In this document: piece after piece, positions 26,559 to 34,813 of the stretch
How positions within the stretch are numbered: the first letter of the stretch is position 1
Layout: each line of letters starts with the position of its first letter
DNA from: PALSA-505 sp036501145
GTDB lineage: Bacteria; Actinomycetota; Actinomycetes; Streptosporangiales; Streptosporangiaceae
Length of the DNA: 64,000 nt
Reading direction: 5' to 3'
Assembly: GCA_036501145.1 (NCBI GenBank)
Contig: DASYAV010000164.1
Location: 124,001-188,000 of the forward strand
The notes under the pieces: generated by a model
The model's input: the letters and a program-made list of their open reading frames with translations, nothing else
Told to the model about the DNA's origin: nothing
The model's database searches: none
Made by a program: the position numbers and the translations under genes

Positions 26559-28730
26559 GTGAGCGTTCCGCCCGCAGCGGCAGGTGGCGCCCGTGATCAG
26601 CGTGCGCTGCTGTTCACCCCCGGCGCCCGGCTGGGCTGGATCTTCCGCGACCGCCGGGAGCTGGCCGACCCCTATCCCGAGGCGGAGCCGGACGAGGCGG
26701 CCCTGCGCGAGCAAGCCGTGGCGCGGGCCGCGGAGGCGGACGCCGCCTACCAGAAGATGCGCAAGTGGCTGGGCGGGCCCAGCCTGGGCGTCCTGCTGAT
26801 CCTGCTGGTGCTGTCCGGCTGCGAGCGGCAGATCAACCCTCAGGCCAGCGTGGGTGGGACGCTCCTCACCGCGCTGGTGCTCGGCATCCCGGGCATCGTC
26901 ATCACCAGCGTCTACTGGCAGCGCCGTGAGCAGGCCAAGCAGGCCGTGTCCGGCCCGGAGTACCAGCAGGCACTGGAATCCTGGCAGCAGCGGGCCACGG
27001 CGCACGAGCACGCCGAGCTGGCCAGGCTGCACGACGCGCACGAGTGGGGCAGCGCCGAGCCCCCCACCCAGCGGGTCGACGTCTTCGGTGGCAGCCTGTG
27101 GGGCTGGCGCGCGCTGCTGACCACGCACGGCGCCTCGGTGCTGTCCACCCAGCCACTGCTGGCCGTCGACCTCACCGGCGAGATGGCCTGCGGCGAGCTC
27201 ATCGAGCTGGCCGAGGACACCGGAGTGCCCTCGGTGGTGCACCTGCTGCCAGACGACATGGGCCGCTGCGGCCTGCTGGCCGCCCTCTCCCCGGCCCAGC
27301 TGGCCGACGCGCTGGCCGAGGCCATCCACGCCGGCGCACCCGGCGGTGCCCGCGCCGACCGCGCCGTGGACCTGCGCGTGCTGGAACAGCTCACCGGCGC
27401 GCTGGGTGACGACGTCACCCCGGTCCGGCTGGCCGCGGCCGCCCAGGCCGCGCTCGGCCATCCGGTCAGCGCGGGGCAGCTCACGCCGGCGGAGGAGGCG
27501 CTGGTCACCGGGAAGCTGTTCCCGCCCAGCTACCGGCAGCAGATCGGCCAGAACCTGGTCCGGCTGGACGCGTTCCTCGCCGACCTGGCCCGCTACGCGG
27601 ACACCGGCGGCGCGGCGGCCGGCAGGCCGGCCAGCGCCGCGTACTTCACCTGCCTGGCGCTGGAGTCCAGGCCGCGCGGTGCCCGGATCGAGATGCTGAC
27701 CGCGCTGGTCATTCAGTGGCTCACCGTCCAGGTCACCGGCGGCCAGGGGCCCGCCCCGGCGGTGATCATCGCGGGGGCCGACGAGATCACCCGGGCCCAC
27801 CTGGAACGGCTCTCCACCGCGTGCGAGCGCCGTGAGGTGCCGCTCACCCTGATGTTCCGGCATCTGCGCGACGACGGCCTCGGCCTGCTCGGCGGCGGCA
27901 CCGCGGCGTTCATGCGGCTGGGCAACCACACCGAGGCCGAGCTGGCGGCCAGCTTCATCGGCCGCCAGCACAAGTTCGTGCTGTCCCAGCTCACCGCGAC
28001 GCTGGGCGGGAACGAGACGCACACCCGCACCGAGACCGAAGGCTACGGCGTCAGCCAGACCAGAGGCATCTCCGTCGCCGACGGGTGGCACCGGTCGTCG
28101 ACAGCGAGCAATTCGGAGACGAGCGGCAGCAGCCACTCCAGCGGCAACAGTGCCACCAGTGGCAGCAGCCCTACCAGTGGCAGCAGCCACTCCAGCGCTG
28201 GCAGCGAATCGCGGAGCGCCGGGCGTTCGCTTACCAGCGGCCGATCCGGCAGCGTCACCCGGTCCTGGAGCAGGACGGTGTCCCGGAACTGGTCGGTGGC
28301 CTTGTCGTGGGCGCACGGCAGCAACTGGACCGACGCCAAGACCCGCCAGCGGGTCTACGAGTACGCCGTCGAGCCCACCGTCCTGCAGAACCTGCCCGAC
28401 CATGCGCTGCTGCTGGTCGCCCGGGCCGCGGTCGGCCCGGATTTGCGGGCGGTCGAGTGTGACCCGTCGATCATCACGCTGCCGCGGGTCAGCACGCAGC
28501 CGCTCGTGCCCGCTGGCCAGGCGCCCGGAATCGGCGCAGCCACCGGGCCGGCGACAGCCGGCATGCCCGCCTGGCCGGGCCAGCAAGACGAGCGCGACCG
28601 GGGGGAGCAGCCGGTCTACCTGCCGCCGGCCGATCTGCCGCCGCCGTCTCGTGAGCAGTGGCTGCGGCCGGATCGCTCACCCAGCAGCCCGCCGTCAGGC
28701 CGGCCGCCGGCCGGTTCCGCGCCAGGCTGA
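26559..28730 (+). CDS. two-helix membrane protein with degenerate ATPase-like domain and Ser-rich tail
   Basis: 723 residues. Two transmembrane helices (about 72-88 and 100-119), then a cytoplasmic alpha-beta domain. The position where a P-loop is expected reads VFGGSLWGWRALL (near 176-187) and lacks the GKT/S lysine, while a Walker-B-like strand AVIIAGADEIT is kept near residue 400. This suggests a catalytically dead partner ATPase. Residues ~505-560 are a low-complexity Ser/Gly/Thr run (SGSSHSSGNSATSGSS), and the C-terminus is Pro-rich. GTG 26559 follows GAGGAGAAGGAA. Divergent from the HerA-type ATPase, so probably its membrane partner. Confidence 0.75.
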   Translation: MSVPPAAAGGARDQRALLFTPGARLGWIFRDRRELADPYPEAEPDEAALREQAVARAAEADAAYQKMRKWLGGPSLGVLLILLVLSGCERQINPQASVGGTLLTALVLGIPGIVITSVYWQRREQAKQAVSGPEYQQALESWQQRATAHEHAELARLHDAHEWGSAEPPTQRVDVFGGSLWGWRALLTTHGASVLSTQPLLAVDLTGEMACGELIELAEDTGVPSVVHLLPDDMGRCGLLAALSPAQLADALAEAIHAGAPGGARADRAVDLRVLEQLTGALGDDVTPVRLAAAAQAALGHPVSAGQLTPAEEALVTGKLFPPSYRQQIGQNLVRLDAFLADLARYADTGGAAAGRPASAAYFTCLALESRPRGARIEMLTALVIQWLTVQVTGGQGPAPAVIIAGADEITRAHLERLSTACERREVPLTLMFRHLRDDGLGLLGGGTAAFMRLGNHTEAELAASFIGRQHKFVLSQLTATLGGNETHTRTETEGYGVSQTRGISVADGWHRSSTASNSETSGSSHSSGNSATSGSSPTSGSSHSSAGSESRSAGRSLTSGRSGSVTRSWSRTVSRNWSVALSWAHGSNWTDAKTRQRVYEYAVEPTVLQNLPDHALLLVARAAVGPDLRAVECDPSIITLPRVSTQPLVPAGQAPGIGAATGPATAGMPAWPGQQDERDRGEQPVYLPPADLPPPSREQWLRPDRSPSSPPSGRPPAGSAPG

Positions 28731-28773
28731 CGCGGGCGGCCCGGCTGGGCGCCGGTGTGCAGGGTGAAGCCGT

Positions 28774-29625
28774 TCATCCCTGATATGGGTGGGCGGGCTG
28801 GCCGGAGACGCCGGCCGGGCACGAGTACAGCGCGCCGCGGTCCGCACCCGGGCCCGCCGCCGCGGTGACATAGAGCGTGTCCAGCCCGGGGCCGCCGAAC
28901 GCGCAGCTGGTCACGTGCACGTGCGGGATGTCCAGCACCCGGTCGAGCCGGCCGTCCGGGGTGTACCGGTGCACCGCCGAGCCACCCCACAGCGCGACCC
29001 ACACGCCGCCCTCGGCGTCCACGGTCAGTCCGTCCGGGCTGGCCCCGGGCTTGTCGATGGTGACGAACGGCCGGCGGCGGTCCGCCAGCGACCCGGTGGC
29101 CGGGTCGTAGTCGAAGACGTCCACCCGCCCCGTGGGGGTGTCGGCGTAGTACATCAGCCGCTCACCGGGGCTCCAGCCGAGGCCGTTCGAGATCGTCACG
29201 CCGCTGATCACCCGGGTGACCCGGCCGTCCGGGTCCAGCCGGTACAGGGCGCCGGCGCCCTGCTCGTCGTCTTCGGACTTGGTGCCGGCGAAGAACCGGC
29301 CGGCCTGGTCGCAGGCGCCGTCGTTCATCCGGTTGCCCGGCCGGTCCCGCTCGACCTCGGCGAGCATGGCCGTCGCCCCGGTCGCCGGGTCCAGCGTCAT
29401 GAAGCCGTCCCGCACGGCGAGCACCAGCCCGCCGCCGGCCCGGGTGACGGCCGCGCCCACCGGCTGGCCCGCGTCCCAGCTGCGCTGGCCGCCGTCGCCG
29501 CTGGTGAAGTGCACCCGCCCAGCGGGGATGTCCACCCAGTACAGCCCGCCCGCGGCGGCATCCCACCAGGGGCCTTCGGCCAGCTCTCCCGCGTCGACGG
29601 CCAGCCTGGACAGTGGCGCGCCCAT
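28774..29625 (-). CDS. SMP-30/gluconolactonase/LRE-family lactonase
   Basis: 283-residue six-bladed beta-propeller. The opening Glu (AEGPWWDAA), the NRMNDGACD metal-site segment, SNGLGWSPGERLMYYADTPT and the ASPDGLTVDAEGGVWVALWGG blade carrying the catalytic Asp are all present. Family members hydrolyse sugar lactones. It is the last gene of a minus-strand operon after gabT and the aldolase-like gene (34-base gap). It could instead serve the sugar oxidation genes at 1.9-6.2 kb; substrate unknown. Confidence 0.87.
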   Translation of the reverse strand: MGAPLSRLAVDAGELAEGPWWDAAAGGLYWVDIPAGRVHFTSGDGGQRSWDAGQPVGAAVTRAGGGLVLAVRDGFMTLDPATGATAMLAEVERDRPGNRMNDGACDQAGRFFAGTKSEDDEQGAGALYRLDPDGRVTRVISGVTISNGLGWSPGERLMYYADTPTGRVDVFDYDPATGSLADRRRPFVTIDKPGASPDGLTVDAEGGVWVALWGGSAVHRYTPDGRLDRVLDIPHVHVTSCAFGGPGLDTLYVTAAAGPGADRGALYSCPAGVSGQPAHPYQG

Positions 29626-29659
29626 CGGTGCCTCCCTTCGGCCTGGGCCAGAAGCTGAG

Positions 29660-30985
29660 TCAGAAGAATGTGTGGACGGCGTCCACCACGCGGTGCTCGT
29701 CGTCCACCACCGGGATCACCCGCGACTTGTCGAAGTTGGTGCACGGGTGCGAGACGCCCAGGCAGACCAGGTCCCCGGGCGCCAGCTCCGCGCTGGTCGG
29801 CACGGTCAGGTAGGCGTGCTGGTCGTCCAGCTTGGTGACGGTCATCTGGTCCGCGGCGGCCTGCTCGCCGCCGGGGTGGCGCACCCGCAGCGGCACCGGG
29901 AGCCCGGCGTCGTAGGCCACGTCCCGGCGGCCCGCGGCCAGCAGGGCCAGGCCGGGCTCGGGCCGGGACAGCACGTGCGCCCACAGCTCGAACGCCGGGT
30001 CCAGCTCCGGCCCGGAGCGGTCCGGCCAGGCGGCACCGCCCGGCGTGAGCCCGGCGTACAGGCCGTGGTCGTGGGCGATGTAAGCGCCGCTGCGCAGCAC
30101 GATCCTCGGTTCCGGGCCGGGGCTCTGCGCCGTGCTGAGCTCGCGCACCACGATGTCGAAGAACATGCTCCCGCCGGCCGTGACGATGAGCGGTTCCGGG
30201 CTCGGCACCAGCCCGCGCAGCTGCTCGCTGAGGGTCCGCAGTTCCCGGCAGAAGCTGGCCACCGCGCCGAGCGTGGCCGTAGAAGGGTCGTGGCCGATGC
30301 TGCCCTCGTAACCGGCCGCGCCGGCCAGCCGCAGCGAGCCCGCCGCCACTACGGCCCGCGCCACGGTGACCGCGTCGGCCACGCCGCGGCAGCCGGTGCG
30401 CCCGCCCGGCTGGCCCAGTTCCACCAGCACCGGCAGCGGCCGCCCCGGCGCCGCGGCGGCGAACGTCTCATCGAGCATCCGCACCCCGGCCAGGCTGTCG
30501 GTGTAGACGTAGCAGTCGAACCCGGGGTCGGCGGTCATCTCGGCCGCCAGCCAGCCGATCCCGGCCGGGTCGGTGAGCTCGTTGGCGAGCAGGATCCGGG
30601 GCACGCCGAAGGCCCGGTAGGTGCGCATGTGACCGGCCGTGGCGGCGGTGATGCCCCAGGCTCCGGCGGCGAGCTGGCGGGCGAACAGCTGCGGCGCCAT
30701 GGTGGTCTTGCCGTGCGGCGCGAGCTCCACCCCGGCCGCCGCGCAGTAGCCGGCCATCGCCTCGATGTTGTGCCGCAGCGCGGTTTCCCGCAGCACCATC
30801 ACCGGCGTAGTGAACGACCCGCCGAACAGCGGCGGCCGCCGCTGCGCCAGGTCTGTCACGGTCACCGGGGCGATGACGCCGAACCCCTTCTCGCACACGC
30901 CGACCGGCTGCTCACGCAGCAGGGCCACGGACTCGCTGAGCCGGCCGGCCGGCCGGTGGCCTGTGCCCACAGGATCGGTGCTCAC
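29660..30985 (-). CDS. D-threonine-aldolase / D-serine-dehydratase-like PLP enzyme (fold type III)
   Basis: 441 residues. The N-terminal alanine-racemase-type barrel carries the PLP lysine in APHGKTTMAPQLF; the C-terminal domain contains SHPCTNFDKSRV, the His-x-x-Cys-type metal site region of this family. Members cleave or deaminate D-beta-hydroxy amino acids using PLP plus a divalent metal. GTG 30985 overlaps the gabT stop (GTGA), so the two are translationally coupled. The pairing of a transaminase with this enzyme suggests an amino-acid catabolic operon; substrate is not determined. Confidence 0.82.
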   Translation of the reverse strand: MSTDPVGTGHRPAGRLSESVALLREQPVGVCEKGFGVIAPVTVTDLAQRRPPLFGGSFTTPVMVLRETALRHNIEAMAGYCAAAGVELAPHGKTTMAPQLFARQLAAGAWGITAATAGHMRTYRAFGVPRILLANELTDPAGIGWLAAEMTADPGFDCYVYTDSLAGVRMLDETFAAAAPGRPLPVLVELGQPGGRTGCRGVADAVTVARAVVAAGSLRLAGAAGYEGSIGHDPSTATLGAVASFCRELRTLSEQLRGLVPSPEPLIVTAGGSMFFDIVVRELSTAQSPGPEPRIVLRSGAYIAHDHGLYAGLTPGGAAWPDRSGPELDPAFELWAHVLSRPEPGLALLAAGRRDVAYDAGLPVPLRVRHPGGEQAAADQMTVTKLDDQHAYLTVPTSAELAPGDLVCLGVSHPCTNFDKSRVIPVVDDEHRVVDAVHTFF

Positions 30986-32388
30986 AGGCTGGCGAACGCC
31001 TCTTCGAGGATGGTCAGCCCCTCATCCAGCAGGTGGTCCGGGATGACCAGCGGCGGCAGGAACCGCAGCACGTTCCCGAACGTCCCGCAGGTCAGTGCGA
31101 TCAGCCCGGCCGCGTGGCAGGCCTTGGCCACCCGCCCGGTGGCGGCCGGGTCGGGTACCAGGGTGCCGGGCTCGACCAGCTCGATGGCGAGCATCGCGCC
31201 GCGGCCCCGCACGTCGCCGATCGCCGGGTACTTCGCCGCCAGCGCGTGCAGCCGGGGCAGCATGAGCCCGCCGATGTGCCGGGCCCGCCCGGCCAGGTCC
31301 TCGGCCTCCATGGTGGCGATCGCGCCCAGCGCCGCCGCGCAGGCTACCGGGTTCCCGCCGTAGGTGCCGCCGAGACCGCCCGGGTGCACCGAGTCCATCA
31401 GCTCGGCGCGGCCGGTCACCCCGGCCAGCGGCAGCCCGCCGGCGATCCCCTTGGCCGTGGTGATCAGATCCGGCACCACACCCTCGTGCTCGCATGCGAA
31501 CCAGTCCCCGGTCCGGCAGAACCCGCTCTGGATCTCATCGGCGATCAGCACGATGCCGTGCGCCTGGCAGAACTCGGCCAGCCCCGGCAGGAACCCCGGC
31601 GGCGGCACGATGAACCCGCCCTCGCCCTGGATCGGCTCGATGATCACCGCCGCGGTGTTCTGCTCGCCCACCTGGGTGTGGATCAGCCCGGTGACCACGT
31701 CGAGTGCCTCAGCGGCGCAGCGGTCCGGGCCGCCGGGCCAGCGCATCGGGTAGGCCATCGGCATCCGGTAGACCTCGCCCGCGAACGGGCCGAACCGGTG
31801 CTTGTAGGGCATGTTCTTGGCGGTGAGCGCCATGGTCAGGTTGGTCCGGCCGTGATAGGCGTGGTCGAACGCCACCACGGCGTCCCGGCCGGTGGCGTGC
31901 CGGGCGATCTTCACCGCGTTCTCCACGGCCTCCGCGCCCGAGTTCACCAGGATGGACCGCTTGGCGTGCCGGCCGGGGGTGAGCCGGGCCAGCTCCTCGC
32001 AGACCTGCACGTAGCTCTCGTACGGGGTGACCATGAAGCAGGTGTGGGTGAACCTGGCCACCTGCTCGGTGACCCCGGCCACCACCCGCGGCGCGCTGTT
32101 GCCGACGGAGGTCACGGCGATGCCGGATCCGAAGTCGATCAGTGAGTTGCCGTCCACGTCCAGCAGCACACCGCCCGCGGCGGCCTGCGCGAACACCGGC
32201 ATCACACTGCTGACCCCGGGGGCCACGCTGGCCTGCTGCCGCTCGGCAAGCGCCCGGGAGGCCGGGCCCGGGATCTCGGTCACCAGGTGCCGCCGCTGCG
32301 GCAGCGTCGGCTCCGTGTGGGCTGGCTCCGTGTTAGCTGGCTGAGCTGGGGCGGCCGGGCCGGTAGCCGTGGTGGACTGTTCCGTCAT
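30982..32388 (-). CDS. gabT: 4-aminobutyrate aminotransferase
   Basis: 468-residue class III transaminase: GSGIAVTSVGNSAPRVV, VNSGAEAVENAVKIARHATG, AYHGRTNLTMALTAKNMPYK, IIEPIQGEGGFIVPP, IADEIQSGFCRTG and the Schiff-base lysine in TTAKGIAGGLPLAG, all as in actinobacterial GabT. It converts GABA plus 2-oxoglutarate to succinate semialdehyde and glutamate. No succinate-semialdehyde dehydrogenase is adjacent. ATG 32388 has a leaderless -10 exactly 7 bases upstream. First gene of the gabT-aldolase-SMP30 operon. Confidence 0.9.
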   Translation of the reverse strand: MTEQSTTATGPAAPAQPANTEPAHTEPTLPQRRHLVTEIPGPASRALAERQQASVAPGVSSVMPVFAQAAAGGVLLDVDGNSLIDFGSGIAVTSVGNSAPRVVAGVTEQVARFTHTCFMVTPYESYVQVCEELARLTPGRHAKRSILVNSGAEAVENAVKIARHATGRDAVVAFDHAYHGRTNLTMALTAKNMPYKHRFGPFAGEVYRMPMAYPMRWPGGPDRCAAEALDVVTGLIHTQVGEQNTAAVIIEPIQGEGGFIVPPPGFLPGLAEFCQAHGIVLIADEIQSGFCRTGDWFACEHEGVVPDLITTAKGIAGGLPLAGVTGRAELMDSVHPGGLGGTYGGNPVACAAALGAIATMEAEDLAGRARHIGGLMLPRLHALAAKYPAIGDVRGRGAMLAIELVEPGTLVPDPAATGRVAKACHAAGLIALTCGTFGNVLRFLPPLVIPDHLLDEGLTILEEAFASL

Positions 32389-32395
32389 ACCGCCG

Positions 32396-32401
32396 ACAAT
32401 A
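32396..32401 (-). promoter_or_regulatory. leaderless -10 element TATTGT before gabT
   Basis: On the minus strand TATTGT is followed by exactly 7 bases (CGGCGGT) and then ATG 32388. There is no usable Shine-Dalgarno sequence. Confidence 0.5.
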
Positions 32402-32440
32402 GGCCACCGGACCCGGAAACGCCCGCCCCGGCGGAGGAGG

Positions 32441-33265
32441 TTAGCTCTCCGCCATCCAGGTGTTGCTGAAGTCGCCGGAGCCGTCCATCGGGCCGGTCGA
32501 GTCGAGCTGGTCGCCACTGCTGCCGACCATGATGATGCTGGTCGGGCTGGAGTTGGCCATCGAGGATCCGTTGGCGGCCGAGCCGGAGTAGTTGATCGTG
32601 CCGAAGTCGGCCAGCGGCAGCACGCCGGACCCCGACGAGGGCGCCTCGGTGATCACCTCGGCGGAGGAGTCCTGCAGTCCGCTTTCGCTGATCGTCTGGG
32701 TCTGCGTCCAGTTCTGCGTGCTGTCGGTCAGCACCAGCGTGTAGGTGTCACCGCTGACCGAGACCGAGGCGCTCATGCTGTCCCCGGGCTGCACCGGGTT
32801 GTTGTAGTACACCGGGGCGTTCGGGTACATCTCGTACCAGCCGTAGTAGTCCGGGCTGCCGCCGGAGCAGTCGGAGTCAGTGCCGGTCTGCTCGACCGAG
32901 CTGCTGTTGTAGCCGTCCAGGCCGACCCAGAAGGCCGCGTACTCGTCGCCGCTGTCGTTGCAGGTGGCCGACGGCTCAGTCCAGCTGGACGAGACGCTGC
33001 TGAACGATCCGGCGGAACCGGTCGCGGCGTACCCGGACCAGTTCGTGCTCTCCGCCTGGTTGCTGGCGGCCCGCCCGCGGGCCAGCGCGCCGGTGGGACG
33101 CTGCATGACACCGCCGGGCACGAACGTGTGCACGGCGCCGCCGGGGCGGACGTGGGTGATACCGGGATGTGGGGTGGTCGCGGCGTCAGCGCTGCCCGCG
33201 GCCGCTATCAGCGACCCGAATGCCAGCGTGACGGCGGCGAAGGCTACGCAAAAGCGGGGGATCAT
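32441..33265 (-). CDS. secreted G1-family (eqolisin-type) glutamic endopeptidase, copy 1
   Basis: 274 residues. Signal peptide MIPRFCVAFAAVTLAFGSLIA with cleavage near ADA-AT, then a propeptide-like stretch to about residue 75 and a beta-sandwich domain. NWSGYAATG opens the domain; the catalytic Gln sits in WVGLDGYNSSSVEQTG and the catalytic Glu in AEVITEAPSSG. GWYEMYPNAPVYYNNPV is also conserved. Such peptidases act at acid pH outside the cell. AAGGAG lies 9 bases before ATG 33265, so the longer open frame to 33367 is not used. A second copy lies at 52959. Confidence 0.88.
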   Translation of the reverse strand: MIPRFCVAFAAVTLAFGSLIAAAGSADAATTPHPGITHVRPGGAVHTFVPGGVMQRPTGALARGRAASNQAESTNWSGYAATGSAGSFSSVSSSWTEPSATCNDSGDEYAAFWVGLDGYNSSSVEQTGTDSDCSGGSPDYYGWYEMYPNAPVYYNNPVQPGDSMSASVSVSGDTYTLVLTDSTQNWTQTQTISESGLQDSSAEVITEAPSSGSGVLPLADFGTINYSGSAANGSSMANSSPTSIIMVGSSGDQLDSTGPMDGSGDFSNTWMAES

Positions 33266-33637
33266 TTTGCCAGGCTCCTTCGTCCGTAAACGGGGCAGCC
33301 GGCGGGCGACCCGGCGCGGGCTACTCGCCGGTACTGCGCAGTTTCTGCGACCGTATACCCGATTCACCCTCTATTTGAAGATTTTTGACATAAATCGCTG
33401 GTGAGAACCTGTGTCCGCACAATCCAGGTCAAACATACAAATCCGAAAAAACGTGTAGATCAGGTTAACGTGGCGATGTTGGGTAAAAGGCACAGACTGG
33501 GGCAGCGGAATCACCATGGAACGGAGCGGCCCGCCACCCGGTGCCGCCCTGCGTCACATACGCCGGAGACCTGCCGCTGACCGCGGATAACCTGGCCGGA
33601 ACCCCGTCGGCCGCACCCGCAGTGGCACGATGATGTC
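33266..33637. other. intergenic region between divergent peptidase and pobA genes
   Basis: 372 bases without a supported gene. Its centre (33360-33500) is clearly more AT-rich than the window. It holds a candidate promoter for the peptidase and a TTGACA at 33385-33390 pointing towards pobA but without a good -10. A 10-bp palindrome ACTGCGCAGT lies near 33333. No RNA gene is seen. Confidence 0.5.
33352..33379 (-). promoter_or_regulatory. candidate promoter of the G1 peptidase
   Basis: On the minus strand TTCAAA (33374-33379) and TATACG (33352-33357) are separated by 16 bases, about 90 bases upstream of ATG 33265. Confidence 0.4.
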
Positions 33638-34813
33638 GTGCGCACCCAGGTCGCGATCGTCGGCGCCGGCCCGGCCGGGCTGCTGCTGTCCCACCTGCTG
33701 CACCGGCGTGGCATCGGCTCCGTGGTGCTCGAGACCCGCAGCCGCGACTACCTCGAGCAGCGCGTCAGGGCCGGCGTGCTGGAACAGGGCACGGTGGACA
33801 CGCTGGTGGACACCGGCCTCGGTGACCGGCTGCTCCGCGAAGGCCTCGTCCACCACGGCATAGAGCTCAGGTTCGGCGGCCGGGCGCACCGGATCGCCTT
33901 CGAGGACCTGGTGCCCGGCCGTGCGATCACCGTGTACGGGCAGCAGGAGGTGGTCAAGGACCTGATCGCCGCCCGGCTGGCGGTCGGCGGCGACATCCGG
34001 TTCGAGGTCTCCGGCGTGGCGCCGGCCGACGTCGCGACCGGCAGGCCGTGGGTCGGTTTCACCCACCAGGGCCAGCGGCACCGGCTGGATTGCGACTTCA
34101 TCGCCGGCTGCGACGGGTTCCACGGGGTGTGCCGGCCCGCCATCCCGGACGGGGCGCTGACCACCTACGACCGCGAGTACCCGTTCGGCTGGCTCGGCGT
34201 GCTGGCCGAGGTGGCGCCGTCCACCGACGAGCTGATCTACGCCTACAGCGACCGCGGCTTCGCCTTGCACAGCATGCGCAGCCCCAGCCTCAGCCGGTTC
34301 TACCTGCAGGTGGCGCCGGACGAGGACGTCGCGAAGTGGCCGGCCGAGCGGTTCTGGGCCGAGCTGCGGGCCCGGCTGGAGACCGTGCCGGGCTGGCATT
34401 TGCGCACCGGGCCGGTGCTGGAGACGGTGATGGCCCCGATGCGCAGCTTCGTGGCCGAGCCGATGCGCTACGGTCGCCTGTACCTGGCCGGGGACGCGGC
34501 GCACATCGTGCCGCCGACCGGGGCCAAGGGCCTGAACCTGGCCGCCTACGACGTGGGCGTGCTGACCGAGGCGCTCGCCGCCTGGTACGCCGACGGCAGC
34601 ACCGGGCTGCTCGACGGCTACTCCGACACCTGCCTGCGCCGGGTCTGGCGGGTGCAGCACTTCTCCTGGTGGATGACCACGCTGCTGCACACCTTCGGCG
34701 ACCAGGACGGTTACGACCGGCGGCTGCAGCGGTCCTACCTGGACTACGTGTGCGGCTCGGCCGCGGCGGCCACCTCGCTGGCGGAGAACTACGTGGGGCT
34801 GGCCCGTGTCTGA
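33638..34813 (+). CDS. pobA: 4-hydroxybenzoate 3-monooxygenase
   Basis: 391-residue class A flavoprotein hydroxylase: GxGxxG motif VAIVGAGPAGLLLSHLL, RVRAGVLEQGTVD, the NAD(P)H/FAD DG motif CDGFHGVCRPAIP, and GDAAHIVPPTGAKGLNLA for FAD ribityl binding. It hydroxylates 4-hydroxybenzoate to protocatechuate in the cytoplasm. Start GTG 33638. The last 8 bases overlap the start of pcaB, so the two are coupled in the protocatechuate pathway. Confidence 0.92.
   Translation: MRTQVAIVGAGPAGLLLSHLLHRRGIGSVVLETRSRDYLEQRVRAGVLEQGTVDTLVDTGLGDRLLREGLVHHGIELRFGGRAHRIAFEDLVPGRAITVYGQQEVVKDLIAARLAVGGDIRFEVSGVAPADVATGRPWVGFTHQGQRHRLDCDFIAGCDGFHGVCRPAIPDGALTTYDREYPFGWLGVLAEVAPSTDELIYAYSDRGFALHSMRSPSLSRFYLQVAPDEDVAKWPAERFWAELRARLETVPGWHLRTGPVLETVMAPMRSFVAEPMRYGRLYLAGDAAHIVPPTGAKGLNLAAYDVGVLTEALAAWYADGSTGLLDGYSDTCLRRVWRVQHFSWWMTTLLHTFGDQDGYDRRLQRSYLDYVCGSAAAATSLAENYVGLARV

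Noticed and set aside
33332..33341. 10-bp palindrome as an operator
   Set aside because: Short palindromes are frequent in GC-rich DNA and no half-site repeats nearby support it.
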